DNA of 64,000 nt from Daucus carota subsp. sativus (GCF_001625215.2 NC_030386.2:24770545-24834544); one strand, 5' to 3'; shown: positions 23,452 through 34,734, counted from the first letter of the stretch. The notes: generated from the sequence alone by a model not told the origin. A program made the numbers and translations.

Positions 23452-23590
23452 CACTTTGATGTAGCCTGTGCCAACAACCAAAGCAACAAATACCTTTGTA
23501 GCACCAGCATCAAGACTATTGTATATGAGCTCTTCCACCACCCTTGTGAATCGAACACAAAAAACCCATAACGAACCGAACTCTTCCTTG
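23452..23590 (-). pseudogene. MLH3 (DNA mismatch repair) N-terminal fragment
   Basis: On the minus strand, a frame reads SSVRYGFFVFDS and, after a one-base shift near 23545, RVVEELIYNSLDAGATKVFV followed by a tail ending YIKV. The block EEL-x-x-NSLDAGAT-x-V is the ATP-binding N-box of MutL proteins. The surrounding residues fit plant MLH3 (start of the protein, roughly residues 10-55) better than MLH1 or PMS1. A stop follows a few codons after the conserved stretch and the rest of the gene is absent, so this is a broken copy. It lies 0.6 kb upstream of the RPL12 gene. No flanking transposon border was identified, so how it arrived is unknown. Confidence 0.72.
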
Positions 23591-24051
23591 AATCATGCTT
23601 TTTGAAAGGGCAAGGAGTATAACCAAGAGTTGAACCATTGTTGATGATTAGTTCAACAAGATCTGAGAAAAATTAAGAACAGAGATGTAATCAGTTATTA
23701 TTAGAAAAATAAAAACAAGTCAGAAAATATTTAACTTAACTGATTCAAGATGTTCCATCAATTTTTAGAGTCGTGAAATAAAAGAGACGCAAAAAAGTTT
23801 CGCCGAGATATTTTTCTTTTTAAGATGTTGGATTACTTTAAAGTAAATTTAAATAGTGGGAACTATTTAAATAAATCTTAATTTTGAAATTGTGGATAAC
23901 TTCTCGGTCGGATGATACATCTTTATTTTGTTGATGATAAGAATTTAAATCTTTTAATGAGTTGTTTGGAAAATTTAAATTGAAGAAATATTTAACCACG
24001 GTATGCAGTATACACAATACTCAATTATGTTATTGGGTTAAAAATTCAACA

Positions 24052-24080
24052 TGGGCTTGGATACAATAAACTTGGCCCGT
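24052..24080 (+). promoter_or_regulatory. Site II-like promoter elements of RPL12
   Basis: TGGGCTT at 24052 and TTGGCCCG at 24072 are TGGGCY-type (site II) motifs in opposite orientation. Such motifs are bound by TCP factors and common in promoters of plant ribosomal-protein genes. They lie about 150-175 nt upstream of the start codon. No clear TATA box is seen. Confidence 0.5.
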
Positions 24081-24226
24081 TGACAGTGTATTTTGATGTT
24101 CGAAAATTCATAAGCATCATCACTTGTTCACCCCATCTTCTTCACTCCTTATCCTCCTCTATCCTATTTCTTATCCTCCATTCCATTCCATTCCATTCCC
24201 TTTCTCTCCAATTCAATTCAATTCCA

Positions 24227-24793
24227 ATGGCTTCTTCAGTCCTCTCCACAGTCGTTGTCTCCCTCCGCTCCACCACTTCTTACCCTACACCCTCTTCTTA
24301 TCCTTCACCCAACCCCCTCACTCTCTCTTTCCCCAAACAAACCCCCTTCTCTCTCCGCACTCACCGCGCCACTCATCTCCGCCCTCTCGCCGCCGTCGAC
24401 GCCCCCGAAAAAGTCGTCGACCTCGGCGACCAGATCTCCAATCTCACTCTCTCCGACGCTCAGAAGCTCGTCGAGTATCTCCAGGACAAGCTAGGTGTGT
24501 CTGCTGCCTCGTTCGCCGCCGTCCCTGCTGCCGCTGCTCCTGGCGCCGTTGCTGATGCTCCGGCGGCCGTTGAGGAGAAGACGGAGTTTGACGTGATGAT
24601 TGATGAGGTGCCGAGTAATGCTAGGATTGCCACGATTAAGGCGGTTAGGGCGATTACTAGCTTGGCGTTGAAAGAGGCGAAGGAGTTGATTGAGGGATTG
24701 CCAAAGAAATTTAAGGAAGGCGTGTCGAAGGAGGAGGCCGAGGAGGCTAAGAAGCAGCTGGAAGAAGCTGGAGCCAAATGTTCGATTGCTTAG
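24227..24793 (+). CDS. RPL12: 50S ribosomal protein L12, chloroplastic (bL12)
   Basis: Intronless gene of 188 codons plus stop. Residues 1 to about 53 are Ser/Thr/Pro-rich with few acids, a plastid transit peptide ending near RPLAAVDAPEK. The mature part has an N-terminal dimerisation region (ISNLTLSDAQKLVEYLQDKL), an Ala/Pro-rich hinge, and the C-terminal globular domain. That domain begins EFDVMIDEVPSNARIATIKA and contains LALKEAKELIEGLP, then ends EEAGAKCSIA. This domain recruits translation factors to the plastid ribosome stalk. The frame is open upstream to 24080, but ATG 24227 gives the normal length and a proper transit peptide. The upstream part is read through an (ATTCC)n/(ATTCA)n pyrimidine-rich leader. 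Plant plastid L12 genes are nuclear and usually intronless, as here. Confidence 0.97.
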   Translation: MASSVLSTVVVSLRSTTSYPTPSSYPSPNPLTLSFPKQTPFSLRTHRATHLRPLAAVDAPEKVVDLGDQISNLTLSDAQKLVEYLQDKLGVSAASFAAVPAAAAPGAVADAPAAVEEKTEFDVMIDEVPSNARIATIKAVRAITSLALKEAKELIEGLPKKFKEGVSKEEAEEAKKQLEEAGAKCSIA

Positions 24794-24957
24794 TTGGCAA
24801 TTGGCAATGTAATGTTGTTGGTATAAATTTTATGTTCATTTTGTGTTTTGAGGTAAATGAATTGAATTAAATCGAAATGTGTTGTTTAGTTGCAGCTCTT
24901 AGCTCCAGTTGTTAATGATAATTGCGAAATTTAAGTTATGTATTTCTGTCTCTACGA

Positions 24958-25203
24958 TATGCACATCATTTCTGAATTGTAGTCGTATATTCTTAATTAT
25001 ATAAACTATCTATGTTATTTCTAACCGAAATGTGAGGTGATTGGTAACTGACATTGAGGTTAATGTGTTATTCATAAATGTATGCACATCATTTCGGAAT
25101 TTTAGTGATATATTCTTATTTTTATTTATTAGTCTATGGTATTTCTGACCGTAATGTGAGGTGATTGATAATTGATATTGAGTTACATTTGTTGTTCATT
25201 ACT
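24958..25203. repeat. Two-copy tandem repeat, 123-bp unit
   Basis: TATGCACATCATTTC starts at 24958 and again at 25081. The copies share GTGAGGTGATTG and TATTGAG blocks at about 80% identity. It lies just downstream of RPL12, in or after its 3' untranslated region. Confidence 0.75.
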
Positions 25204-26913
25204 CCTCATGAACCCGTGGTTACTACTTATACATATAAGTAGATTTTGGATGTCATAAAGAGAATGTATGAACTAATATGTCCTTGTGGTTGAACTCTGT
25301 TTATTTAACACTATATAGTATATATGTATTATGTATATGAATGCATTTCATTACTTTACTGAAGTGTTCTGCTCTCGCTTATGTCGTCACTATTTGTTAT
25401 TTTTGTTATTACTTTTGTGCTTAACGTAGACTATGAGCTGTGACATATCTTGATGGGGAATTCTTTCTCTCTTGGTGACATGTTTTGTGTAAGTGAGGTT
25501 TTCCGGATTGGTAAGAATGGTCTAGGACAGTGTACTTTTGTGGTTCTTTGTATATGTTTCCATAACAGTGAGATATCTATATACTTTACAAGATTTTATT
25601 GATAATAGTTCCCTGCTAAACAGTAGTGCTTATAGTTAAATTCAGTATGAATAAAAATTTTGGCCGTAGTTATCTTATTATCATAACCTATATACTTTCC
25701 GTAAATCCCTGTTTTTTGAGGACACTGCATTTTCTAGAAAACTTACTTTTCTAGATGTTGGTAGGTCTCTGATTTCCACAGTCTGTTGTATACCTTGATA
25801 GGCTATTGCAAAGAAGGTGACTCCTGTATTTTTAAGTATATGAATTCTCTGCACAACAAATGATCCGTAGCTGTTAAAGAATTCTATATACCGTTAGTGC
25901 CTTATTGTTTAATTCTTTCCTTGGTACTCCAACTGTTGAAGAATTCTATATCCTGAGCTGTGTATGGTTTTATGCTCTTGCTTTGCCTCAATTTTGAATA
26001 TCATCCTCTATAGCTTTCTAGTTTAAGATTTAAAATTTGTGTTCCTTGTTTCAGAATAGTTTTATCTTCTTAAATTAGTTCAATGATAGAGTTTGAGAGT
26101 TTTTTTATCCGCTTTCTCTAGTTTGTGGGAAGTCCATCATAATTTCTCCACCTTTGAATTTGTTCTGGTTGTGATGTTCTGAGCTTTGTATGACATTGTC
26201 ATTGTTGGACTTGTCACTTTTGCTGTCTATTATTTTCTTCATAATCTTACCACATGAGATAAATTTTTCAACCATCAGCTCAATGGACTCAGACTCGCAT
26301 TCATTGGGTTATAGATGAATTGAGGACCTATTAATATAAGAGTGTTTCAGTTCAAGTGAAAACAAGATCTTCCAATAATGATAGTATCTTGAAGAAGAGA
26401 AAATCGCTTTAGATGACAATGCTGTGGACTTAAGATGTCGAAACTTCATACCACGGATGTAGCTTGTTTACAGGACTTTTTATGTTATGCTTTATGATAA
26501 ACTGCTGATGCTGATAAAAGTAATAGTTATTTTTAGTGCAGTATCATTGTAATTCTCATCTATCTATTGTTCAACAATTTGGAGATATTTCAAGGAGTAC
26601 TGCAGAATAATAACATCACTAAGCATCTAAACTGTCTGTCATCACATGCACTGATTTGAGCATGTACTCATCTGCCTCTGGAGAGTCAGAAATTAGCTCA
26701 GTTCCACACCAAATATTTTCAGTTCCGCCCCTTTTTCCTTCCTTGCGGTATCCTGCAGTGGTTATATCTGAGTGGCAACTTCATTTTAAGAATTTTTAGT
26801 CAGTTGTTGAGAATGTTTGTGTATGTGTAATGTGTCTGCTACTGTTCCTATGTGGGTGTTGGTCTCAAAGTCAGTTCCTCTGTTTGAAGGTAGATAATGA
26901 AGGTTTGAAATAT
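25204..26913. other. Intergenic, no gene recognised
   Basis: Less AT-rich than other spacers and intron-like in texture, but with no open frame or exon that I can support. It could include unspliced non-coding transcript. Confidence 0.45.
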
Positions 26914-27102
26914 CGGTTTTTCTATGGTGTGGTCATGGGCACACGATAAGCACTAACTCCTATGAGTTTGGTGCATTTTTATTGGTCACCTAATCATAAA
27001 TAAAAATGGTCCCCATTTACATCAAGTCCACCAATCAAAATCCACCAAAACCATCAATTTTAGTGTATAATGTGTGCCCATGGGCACACACTAGACAAAC
27101 CC
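26914..27102. mobile_element. MULE-type MITE, 189 bp
   Basis: Ends GGTTTTTCTATGGTGTG and CACTAGACAAACC are inverted repeats that continue through GGGCACAC and CACTAA blocks (about 40 bp). A perfect 9-bp duplication TTGAAATAT flanks it (26905-26913 and 27103-27111), which assigns it to the Mutator superfamily. A diverged copy is at 9456-9634 and a single-end remnant at 45643-45673. Confidence 0.85.
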
Positions 27103-27968
27103 TTGAAATATTCATATCAGAAAGATGCCTGCATTTTCATCTTTACCTTTCTATTTTTGCTGAACTCAATTTTTGTGCCGGCTGTCTTTTTACAGTGCTT
27201 AAACCTTTTTACTATCTGATGTCTGAAAATAACAAAAAGAAAAAAATTACCGTACATTACGAAATTTTCTTAGTTTGAGATAGCTGGTACGCACGGCACT
27301 TCATTGAGATTTGAGACCATGCTAAGTGAAATAAGAAGAGGTTCAATACTTCAATTCACATAAAAGAAGTTTAGTGAAATTCAATGTCAAAAGTAATGTC
27401 ACTGTCATAATTTAATTTGACACCAAATACAAAATATTCCAACTCAAAACTAAAAAGCAATTACGAAGATTGTAAATATGGATATAAATATGCATACATA
27501 TATATTTGATGTCAAATTCGCATCTAAGAAAGCATTAGTGTCAATTGGAGAGAAACAATACATATATTTAGCATCCAGATGAGGAGTGAAAATTAGAAAA
27601 ATAGTTAGAGGTTAAAATGTTAGCTGAAAGTTTAAAAATTGTTAGATTCGAAACTAGTTTATGCGTTTAGTATTTGAGGTGTGAGTTTTACTTTGACACT
27701 AAAAAATACATTTTGAACACAATATCATAGAACTGACTGTAACTATTTTATTATAATAATGTGCTCGTAGTTGGCTCTAACATCATAAATTTGTAAATTG
27801 TAACCAGTATTCTTATGAAGTACTCCTTGTCTCTTTTTATTTCCTTTAGTCCTGTCATCTTTAATTTAATGACAACTCTTTCTAGTAATTTTACAGAATG
27901 AACTCATTAGAAATTTGGATAAATTTTATAATTAATTTTTGATAAGCTCCTAGACATGCGGATAATGT
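27103..27968. other. AT-rich intergenic, no gene
   Basis: No coding sequence or element border recognised. Confidence 0.5.
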
Positions 27969-28213
27969 GGGTGTTTGTGTGACACTTATAAGTCGAGCTT
28001 CTGGGATTATAAGTTAGGAGCACTTATTCGTACCGTTTGTGTAATAAGTCAAGAAGCACTTATAAAAAGCTAGGAATGCTAACTTTTGTTTCAGGACTTC
28101 TACTTATTTGCCAAACACTTTAATCACTTATAAGTCTTGTCTGGCTTCTAACTTCTCCTCCACTTATTTATTTTAAGCAAGAAGCACTTATTTTAAGCTC
28201 AGCCAAACGGCCC
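27969..28213. mobile_element. hAT-like MITE, about 245 bp
   Basis: Ends GGGTGTTTG and CCAAACGGCCC with an internal partly palindromic body (ACTTATAAGT, AAGCACTTAT, CTAGGAATGCTA). It is closely similar along its length to 43880-44122 and, in reverse orientation, 59650-59891. An 8-bp duplication could not be verified, so the superfamily is a guess from the TGTTTGG-type ends. Confidence 0.65.
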
Positions 28214-28989
28214 CAATAACTTTTACTTGGGTCGGCAGACCCGACAATGCACGTTGCATTGCTTTTGATATGATAATTTTCGATTGTTGGCCTGTTGCAT
28301 TTGCATATGATAAAGAGTGGTCAAATGTATGCAAGGTGTTATTTTTCCTAATATGATGTACCTTTCCTCGAATCAATAGTTAATACTAAAAGTTGATGAT
28401 ACTAGTCTAACATAACTTAAAAAATGCTTATTACTTCTAATTGTGAATTTTTTTTCTTAGACTTATAAATGTGAAGTTATAAATGTGAAGTTGATTATAA
28501 ACGAGAAGTAATTTTTGTATTATGTATTTGACTAAATTATGACAAATCATGATATGAAAATTATTAATATAACAATACATTAATATAATTAACTTTTAGA
28601 ATGATCATTTTGTAAAATCAAATTTCAAAAAACAAAAATCACTAAAAAAATTAGAATTTTTTATCTCTTCAAGTGTCAATTTCCTAATCACACCTGAAAC
28701 AACCGGTGGAAATATAAACAGACGACCTCCATACACATTGCGGTTGAATAATTTTATACATGTATTAAACATTTCATGTTTTAAACGAAATCGAAATTAA
28801 CAGTCGTCAACACCAACACCAGGAAAGAAATCGAACTTTTTTCTATAGAAAAAGTTAGAATGTTTATCGAACATACCTACAAGCTCCAAACTACAATACA
28901 CCATCAATTAATCTAAAAAAATATATGTATATCATCATTCATCACCATCATGTGACAGATAAGATGAAGAAGAAGAAGATAAGATGAAA
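28214..28989. other. 3' flank of the cysteine-rich gene
   Basis: AT-rich sequence. The part nearest 28989 is presumably the 3' untranslated region of the minus-strand gene next to it. Confidence 0.45.
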
Positions 28990-29421
28990 CTAAAGCAACT
29001 TTAAGTTGTTGTCTGAAGAAAAAAAATCACCAGTAAAAGAAACTCTACCAAAACCCACATGACCAAGCTGCTCATACAATTCCTGCCAAACCCTCTCTGC
29101 TTCCTCTTCTATTTCCCATGATTCTCTCCTCTCCAACCTCTCTATCTCTAATTTCCACCCTACACTCATCTCCCTCTCTCTCTCTCCCTCTCTGTAATCA
29201 ACATGCAACTTTCTCTTCCTCCACATTTTCCTCACACACTTTTTTCCCACCTTATAAGGCACTTTTATAAATGCTAAAGTCAATAAATTCACCGCTGCAC
29301 ACGGGCAGCAACACAATGCTACACAGTCTGCTATCACTCCACCCGCGGTTGATCTACACGCCTTGCCTGAGCATTTGAACCCTTCTTCTCCATTCCCACT
29401 TGACCCCTCCACGAGATTCAT
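28990..29421 (-). CDS. Small conserved cysteine-rich plant protein of unknown function, 143 aa
   Basis: Single-exon frame. Residues 17-41 carry seven cysteines in a compact block (CSGKACRS, then ADCVALCCCPCA). A hydrophobic stretch, VNLLTLAFIKVPYKVG, follows, then a basic run (KKCVRKMWRKRK). Residues about 86-116 are charged and helical (EIERLERRESWEIEEEAERV), a likely coiled coil. I recall this Cys-block plus hydrophobic-basic arrangement from unnamed plant proteins but know no function. Palmitoylation or membrane association is an inference only. The start at 29421 is chosen because the family begins shortly before the Cys block. Upstream on the minus strand a CATATAAG near 29570 could be the TATA box. 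Confidence 0.75.
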   Translation of the reverse strand: MNLVEGSSGNGEEGFKCSGKACRSTAGGVIADCVALCCCPCAAVNLLTLAFIKVPYKVGKKCVRKMWRKRKLHVDYREGEREREMSVGWKLEIERLERRESWEIEEEAERVWQELYEQLGHVGFGRVSFTGDFFSSDNNLKLL

Positions 29422-30548
29422 AATAACGATCTCGAGTGACGGAAACAGGATTTCGAAAAAGAACGGAAATAATGTGAAAAAGGTGAAAGAATGTGGTGCT
29501 GATTTTTGTGGCTAAACACTTGCATTTCTTTCTGAATCTAAACAACAATGTGAACAAGAACACATAGCAACTTATATGTAGATCTAGACTAGACCTAGCA
29601 TTTGGGCCAGGAGAGGCTTAATGGGTCGCACGTACAACTTTTTTATCGTTTCTTTTGATTGAAATTTTTTAACACTGTAAACAAGAGTAAAATATTGCAA
29701 TGTTGCCAAAAGGGTCCAGATATTCATGTAAATTAATGTTACTGGTGTTGAATCTTATACTTGAAGTAGGGAAAGGAGGTCAAATCTCAAGACTCACGCG
29801 CTGGAAAACCGGTGTTAGACACTCGAGGGAACTGGACCAGGCCCAATGGGCCCCTAGGTAGGAATCTGAAACTGCAGCTCTTGACCGTAGAGTAACATGA
29901 AACTGGTACTCATAATAATCTGAAGTACGAACGTGCTACAGTTGTTGCAGGCTCTTTATCGCGCGTGGCAAGCTGAGAGGGGAAAGTTAATGACAAAAAT
30001 GCTCTCGACCCATCTGAGTGCGTGAACAAAAAGGTGAAAAGACCAAACTGGTTTTCACGGAGCAGCGGTAATTTGGAGGTGGGTTCAAAAGTGAAAGTGA
30101 ATTTTTTGTTACAGGCCTAACCATATAAAGTTGCCGTAGATGTACGAGTACATCCATCTTGCTTGTCCTTCCGCCTTCGTTCATATAATCATATTTAAGC
30201 AGCGAGTACTTTGAGCTGGCTGGCCACGCTTAATTTTGCGGTAAATTATCCGTTGTTTTTCGTAGTGAAAAGATATTTAAATTTTTTATGTGTATGTTGC
30301 TCATCTGTTTTTTAGGCATTTAATTCTTTCATATCAGTTGTCAAGAACCATTTTCTTCGTATATTACTCCTTCAATGTGGAAAAATAGACCGTTTGATTT
30401 TTATGGGTAATCGTTTGTTTATATAGTTAAAATTATTAATTTTAACTTTTTTAAATAAAAATGTATGATTATTATTATTATTCAAAAAAATTATAAAAAT
30501 TAATAATTTTAGATATGCTGTCAAAGTGTGAAAAATAATTCATACTAA
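29422..30548. other. 5' flank of the cysteine-rich gene and intergenic DNA
   Basis: Contains the presumed promoter of the minus-strand gene. No other gene is recognised. Open frames at 29354-29563 and 29987-30184 lack protein-like composition. Confidence 0.5.
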
Positions 30549-30735
30549 GGGGATGTTTGGATGGTTGGTGGAAATGAGTATCGGGAATGGTAATAAGCGG
30601 TATGGAAATTGGGAACGGGGTACGGGAAAAGGTAAGCGGTGTGCAGCGTGATGAGAAGATTTACCCTCCAAGAGGGAATGAGGTTTCCATTCCATACAAA
30701 AATTTTGTTATTCCAAACACAAGGTATGAATATGA
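30549..30735. repeat. Dispersed repeat (GGGGATGTTTGG family)
   Basis: Shares the start GGGGATGTTTGGATG and the blocks CAAGAGGGAATGAGGTT, CATTCCA, AAAATTTT and GAGGTTCCAATTC-like with 63840-63975. It is likely a hAT-type MITE. The far end is not resolved. Confidence 0.55.
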
Positions 30736-31300
30736 TTTATGAGGTTCCAATTCTCGTTAACCGGACTCATTAACCATCAACCAATCCGGCCAGCGTTTTT
30801 TAAAAGCGAGGACCCACAAGTGTAAACATTGACATGGTCCAGTATATGAGGGTAGAGTGTGGGAAAAGGACACCTAAAACAGAAGCAGGTTTGTGAAAAC
30901 GCATTTTCTTCCAATAAGACAAGCATGGATAGAGAATTTTATCGTTTGCCCCATTCCTGTTTAAGCTTTAATTTGTAACAGTTACCGTCTTGTATGTTTC
31001 TGAAGAAGAGAGTGATTGTCATTTTAATTTTGGTTCCTCCCTCTTGTTTCATTTCTACACAAATGTTAAAGTTTGTTACATTTAAACAGATTGAAATTAC
31101 TATCTCAGTGGTCTGTACTTTAGAATTTTGTCCCCAGATATTTACTACTTGTTTACCGGTTTTTCAATGTTTATAGTTAATTGCACCAACTTTATTTATG
31201 GTTCAATTCAGAGCTAAAATGTACAAGGTACATTGCAAAAAAGAGGTTTTGCATCACTTAAATTATATTTAAGATTAATAATATCACACGATAAACATAA
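30736..31300. other. Intergenic, no gene recognised
   Basis: No supported exon. A short frame at 30994-31176 is not protein-like. Confidence 0.45.
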
Positions 31301-31670
31301 AAGCAAGTCCAACAATGTCCTGAATTAAAATATAAGACAATTGGATGAAATGTGTGCTCCAACAAAGTCCTGGTGCCTTAAACCACTAGTACATCCAACA
31401 AGTGTCTCATTTTTGGGGTATTTCTGAGCATGTCATAAACTAATTTTTTTCATTAAAATATTAACTTCCCACCATTTCAATGCATCTTTCTCCTCTTACT
31501 TTTTCACTTCCCTCCAATTCTAATTCAAATAAATTATTAGTTTAATAATAAGGGCACACATATAAGGCATGTTGTTGGAGTTCATGTATCAAAAAAATGT
31601 TCTAAGTTGCTAGGACACTATTTTTTATTATATTTATAGGGCACTTGCTAGGACACTGTTGGACTTGCTC
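31301..31670. mobile_element. Tourist-like MITE (PIF/Harbinger), 370 bp
   Basis: Ends AAGCAAGTCCAACAATGTCC and the complement of (GAGCAAGTCCAACAGTGTCC), flanked by TAA on both sides (31298-31300, 31671-31673). No coding capacity. Confidence 0.8.
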
Positions 31671-32461
31671 TAATGAATTAGAAATTCTATTACAGTTAGA
31701 TGAATATCATTGACAAGTTTGCACAATCATTTTCGAAAAGAATAAAAATATTATACTCTCCCCGCCCATTCTCCCAACTAAATATATACAAATGTTTGGG
31801 AAGAGAGTAACTACTCAAAGACACTTTTCAACATTGCTCAAAAATCAATACTAATCCGTTGATATATATAATCAAGATTTATTGAATTTTTGATAAGTCA
31901 GAGACTTTTAAATTTTAATCAAACCACAGTATAATAGAATAAATCGGTAAAATATTTTTTAACGATTAATCAATAAATCATTGGAATTTTTAATAAACTA
32001 ATTTTTTTAAGACACTAGTTATATATTGTTGTAATATCGAGAATCAGCGCTAATCAGTTGACCTACCTAATCAAAATTTAGGAGATAATTAGTGAATGTA
32101 ATTGGTAAATTTTTTTATAAAAATTAACACTCGATTGGTAAAATAGTTCATAATAATTAATCACCAATTAGAATATACTAAAAAATCATTTTCGTGTATT
32201 AACAAATGATATAAAATTTTGTTATAAATGGTCAGAGGTGTATCATCAATATCAATATCAATTCAATATAATCTAAATTCCTGCTAATACCCATTAAGTA
32301 TATGGATCTTTTTTTCCCAACCCGACCCGGCAGTTACCTTCTCACCATTTCTTTTTCCTGTTTTTTTTCCACATTTCAAATCTCCCACGTTTCAAAAGCT
32401 TAAACTAGACTACTCTCAACGGATTAAACTGCTTTCAAGCTTATACGCACACTATTGATGG
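31671..32461. repeat. AT-rich region with degenerate tandem repeat
   Basis: Between about 31840 and 32190, blocks such as ACTAATCCGTTGA / GCTAATCAGTTGA, GAT(A)ATTAGTGAAT and CGGTAAAATA / TGGTAAAATA recur at a spacing of roughly 200 bp, indicating an old two-copy duplication. No gene seen. Confidence 0.4.
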
Positions 32462-32879
32462 TTGGTCATGTCTGCCCATGATTTCAGGAGCCATTTCCTC
32501 CACCGCTTTACTGTTATGGAGTTGCCTGTGAGTCTCAAGCAAATAATTATGTGGACGGTGGTAAGTATCAATCTTCGCCACGTGTGCTTTATCGTGTGTA
32601 ATATCTTTTGTTTGGCTTTCGAACTGGTTAGTCTTCTCAGTCGGATTTTGCTGCGGTATTATTGATCATGGTGGGTTTCTTTGCCTGCAAATTTCTCTAT
32701 TTACCGACTTTTCTTTAGCTTTGAGTTTGATTGGGATTATAGAGATTAGTTGTATTTAAATGTTTCTATTAGCATCAAAGAAACAAATAAATTGATTTTG
32801 TGTATTGGAGAAGGGCCATGGCCACAACTAGATGTGTTTTTTGTCTTTCCCGATTTACACAATTACTTTGCTTTGGCAG

Positions 32880-32990
32880 GGATGTCTTGAACTTTTGTCA
32901 AGAAGTGGTATTAGCATCAAGGGAATGAAGGCAGTAGTGGTCGGTCAAAGTAACATTGTTGGATTACCAGTTTCACTTCTTATTATTCCC
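32880..32990 (+). pseudogene. FolD fragment (methylenetetrahydrofolate dehydrogenase/cyclohydrolase)
   Basis: After an intact-looking acceptor (TTTGGCAG) the frame reads GCLELLSRSGISIKG and AVVVGQSNIVGLPVSLL, then loses similarity. This is the NADP-binding stretch of plant FolD, closest in memory to the cytosolic-type enzyme, which has GRSNIVG where this copy has GQSNIVG. FolD interconverts methylene-, methenyl- and 10-formyl-tetrahydrofolate. Only one partial exon is present and no neighbouring FolD exon was found, so it is a non-functional fragment. A plausible first-exon-like stretch at 32468-32560, ending at GTAAGT, is not recognisable as FolD. Confidence 0.75.
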
Positions 32991-33848
32991 TATTGCTTCT
33001 CATCTTTTTTTTTTGTGGTGACGTTTTTCTGATAATTTCAAATATCTGATTTTAACCTTTACGTGATTCTGGTCGTGCTTTTGTTGGTTTTTGCTCTTTA
33101 AATTTGATATGCAGGATTTTAGTGATGGTAATACTTCTCACTTGGCACCCTATATTTGGCTTAAATTTATAATACAGTAAAGTATGGTTATCAATAGAGT
33201 GTCTATTAAGTCTTTAAGTATATCTATGTATTAGGTGAGCCAAGTACAAATCTGGCAATGCTTTTGATGCATTTTGGCGTAATAGAATGGTTAATAAGAT
33301 CTATAATAACGTATCAACAACCCATGATAATTGTGTTTTTTTATCACTCTACTATTAAGAAGTAGTTTCTGGAAGGCATGTGAATTCTCCTTTATTTGCT
33401 AGGTATCTAAGCTTCTGACATTACCATCTTGGTATTAAATGCTCTGATTGTTTGATTTCAGCAGAGACTTGAACTTGACGGAAACCAGTTGGTACATAGT
33501 TTTTATTGTCTTCCTAGAATTAATTTTTAATAGGAAATGAAGCTATTTATCAATGTAGTAAATTTGCTTTAGGTAATTTAACTTAATTTGTTACAGTTCA
33601 AATTGGATATTTCTAAAATTTTCATCTTCATATATATGAATTGTACAAGAATGAACTACCGAAGTTATCTTCTTTAATTTGTGATTTTTCATGAGCATAT
33701 ATATATTTTGCATGAATAACTATATGCAGCTACGTCCTTATATGTTTACCTTTGTTTAGATTTTATCAGAGGATGCAGTTTTTATATGTTTGTTCTGCTT
33801 CTGTTTAGAGTTTAGTGTGTCCACAAACTAACAAACTTTTCTTAACAG

Positions 33849-34300
33849 TCTTTAAGAGGTCCCAAAGGTGGTATGATTTTCTTCAAAAAGGACCCTGTTC
33901 TTGGTGTTGATTTAGGATCTGCTATCAACAATGCGGTTTTCCCAGGTTTACAGGCAGTTCTCTGTTCTTGCTCTATTACCATGAATGACTTTGCTTGATT
34001 ATAAGATTCCAATTTGATATTATTTTCGAATGCAAATTTAACGTTAGTTAATCATTTTTACAGGGTGGTCCTCATAACCACACAATTGGGGACTTGCAGT
34101 CAGCCTGAAGTAAGCGCAGACTCCAGAATTTAAGGCTTTCCAGAAGCAGGTATTTTTTTCTACATATTTTTACATGGACAGATGGACAGTTGAAAGAACT
34201 TTGTCCAATAATTCTGACCTGGTAATTTTTTTGAATTATAGGTGGTTTCTAACTGTAGAAGTCTTGCTTCTAAACTGATTGGTCAAGGATATGAATTGCT
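33849..34300 (+). pseudogene. Serine hydroxymethyltransferase (SHMT) fragment, three broken exons
   Basis: Exon-like blocks lie at 33849-33953 (SLRGPKGGMIFFKKDPVLGV, later AINNAVFPGLQ), 34064-34149 (GGPHNHTIG, then a one-base deletion and an in-frame stop) and 34242-34300 (VVSNCRSLASKLIGQGYEL). Order and junctions match plant SHMT, and the wording fits the plastid-type enzyme. The acceptors are intact. The first donor reads CAG|GC instead of GT. The segment begins just after the exon that would hold the PLP-binding lysine, so the catalytic residue is missing. SHMT makes glycine and methylene-THF from serine. With the frameshift, the stop and the absent ends, this is a pseudogene fragment. After 34300 the frame continues with unrelated sequence to 34445. 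Confidence 0.83.
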
Positions 34301-34734
34301 TCAACGTTTTCTCATGGAATTTGTACGTCTCTGGTATCCAAATTTGCGGAGAACTACTTCTGTTAGATTGGTAATCAACCAACCAGCTTGGTCTTCCTCT
34401 GAAAGTGAAGATGAAAGAGAGAATTTGAGTTTTCCGAGGTTATAGTTTTCATGAACATTTCTGTGACTTGCTTTATTCCATAGTTATATATTATATATGA
34501 TTCATTTTATTTTTTTGGCCATTTGAGCTGACCTCATTTCTTTTGTGTAACTTTTTAAAAACTTCGACAGTGAAGATTTCTGCTCATCCAGTTCAGGTAT
34601 GCATCTTCTTCTGAACAGATAAAATTCCATATTAAACAGTTGAAGGAACTGACTTCAACATTTACATAAAGCTTCTAACAACTAAAAATATAGCTGAAAA
34701 ACTAAAAAATAGCTAGCATGAATTGATGATTATC

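Noticed and set aside
24080-24226. In-frame upstream extension of the RPL12 frame
   Set aside because: It would add 49 residues of pyrimidine-tract translation before a complete transit peptide. The ATG at 24227 matches the family.
31755-31808. TA-CTCTCCCCGCCC ... GAGAG-TA, a possible 50-bp Stowaway remnant
   Set aside because: Ends too diverged and too short to call a transposon with confidence.
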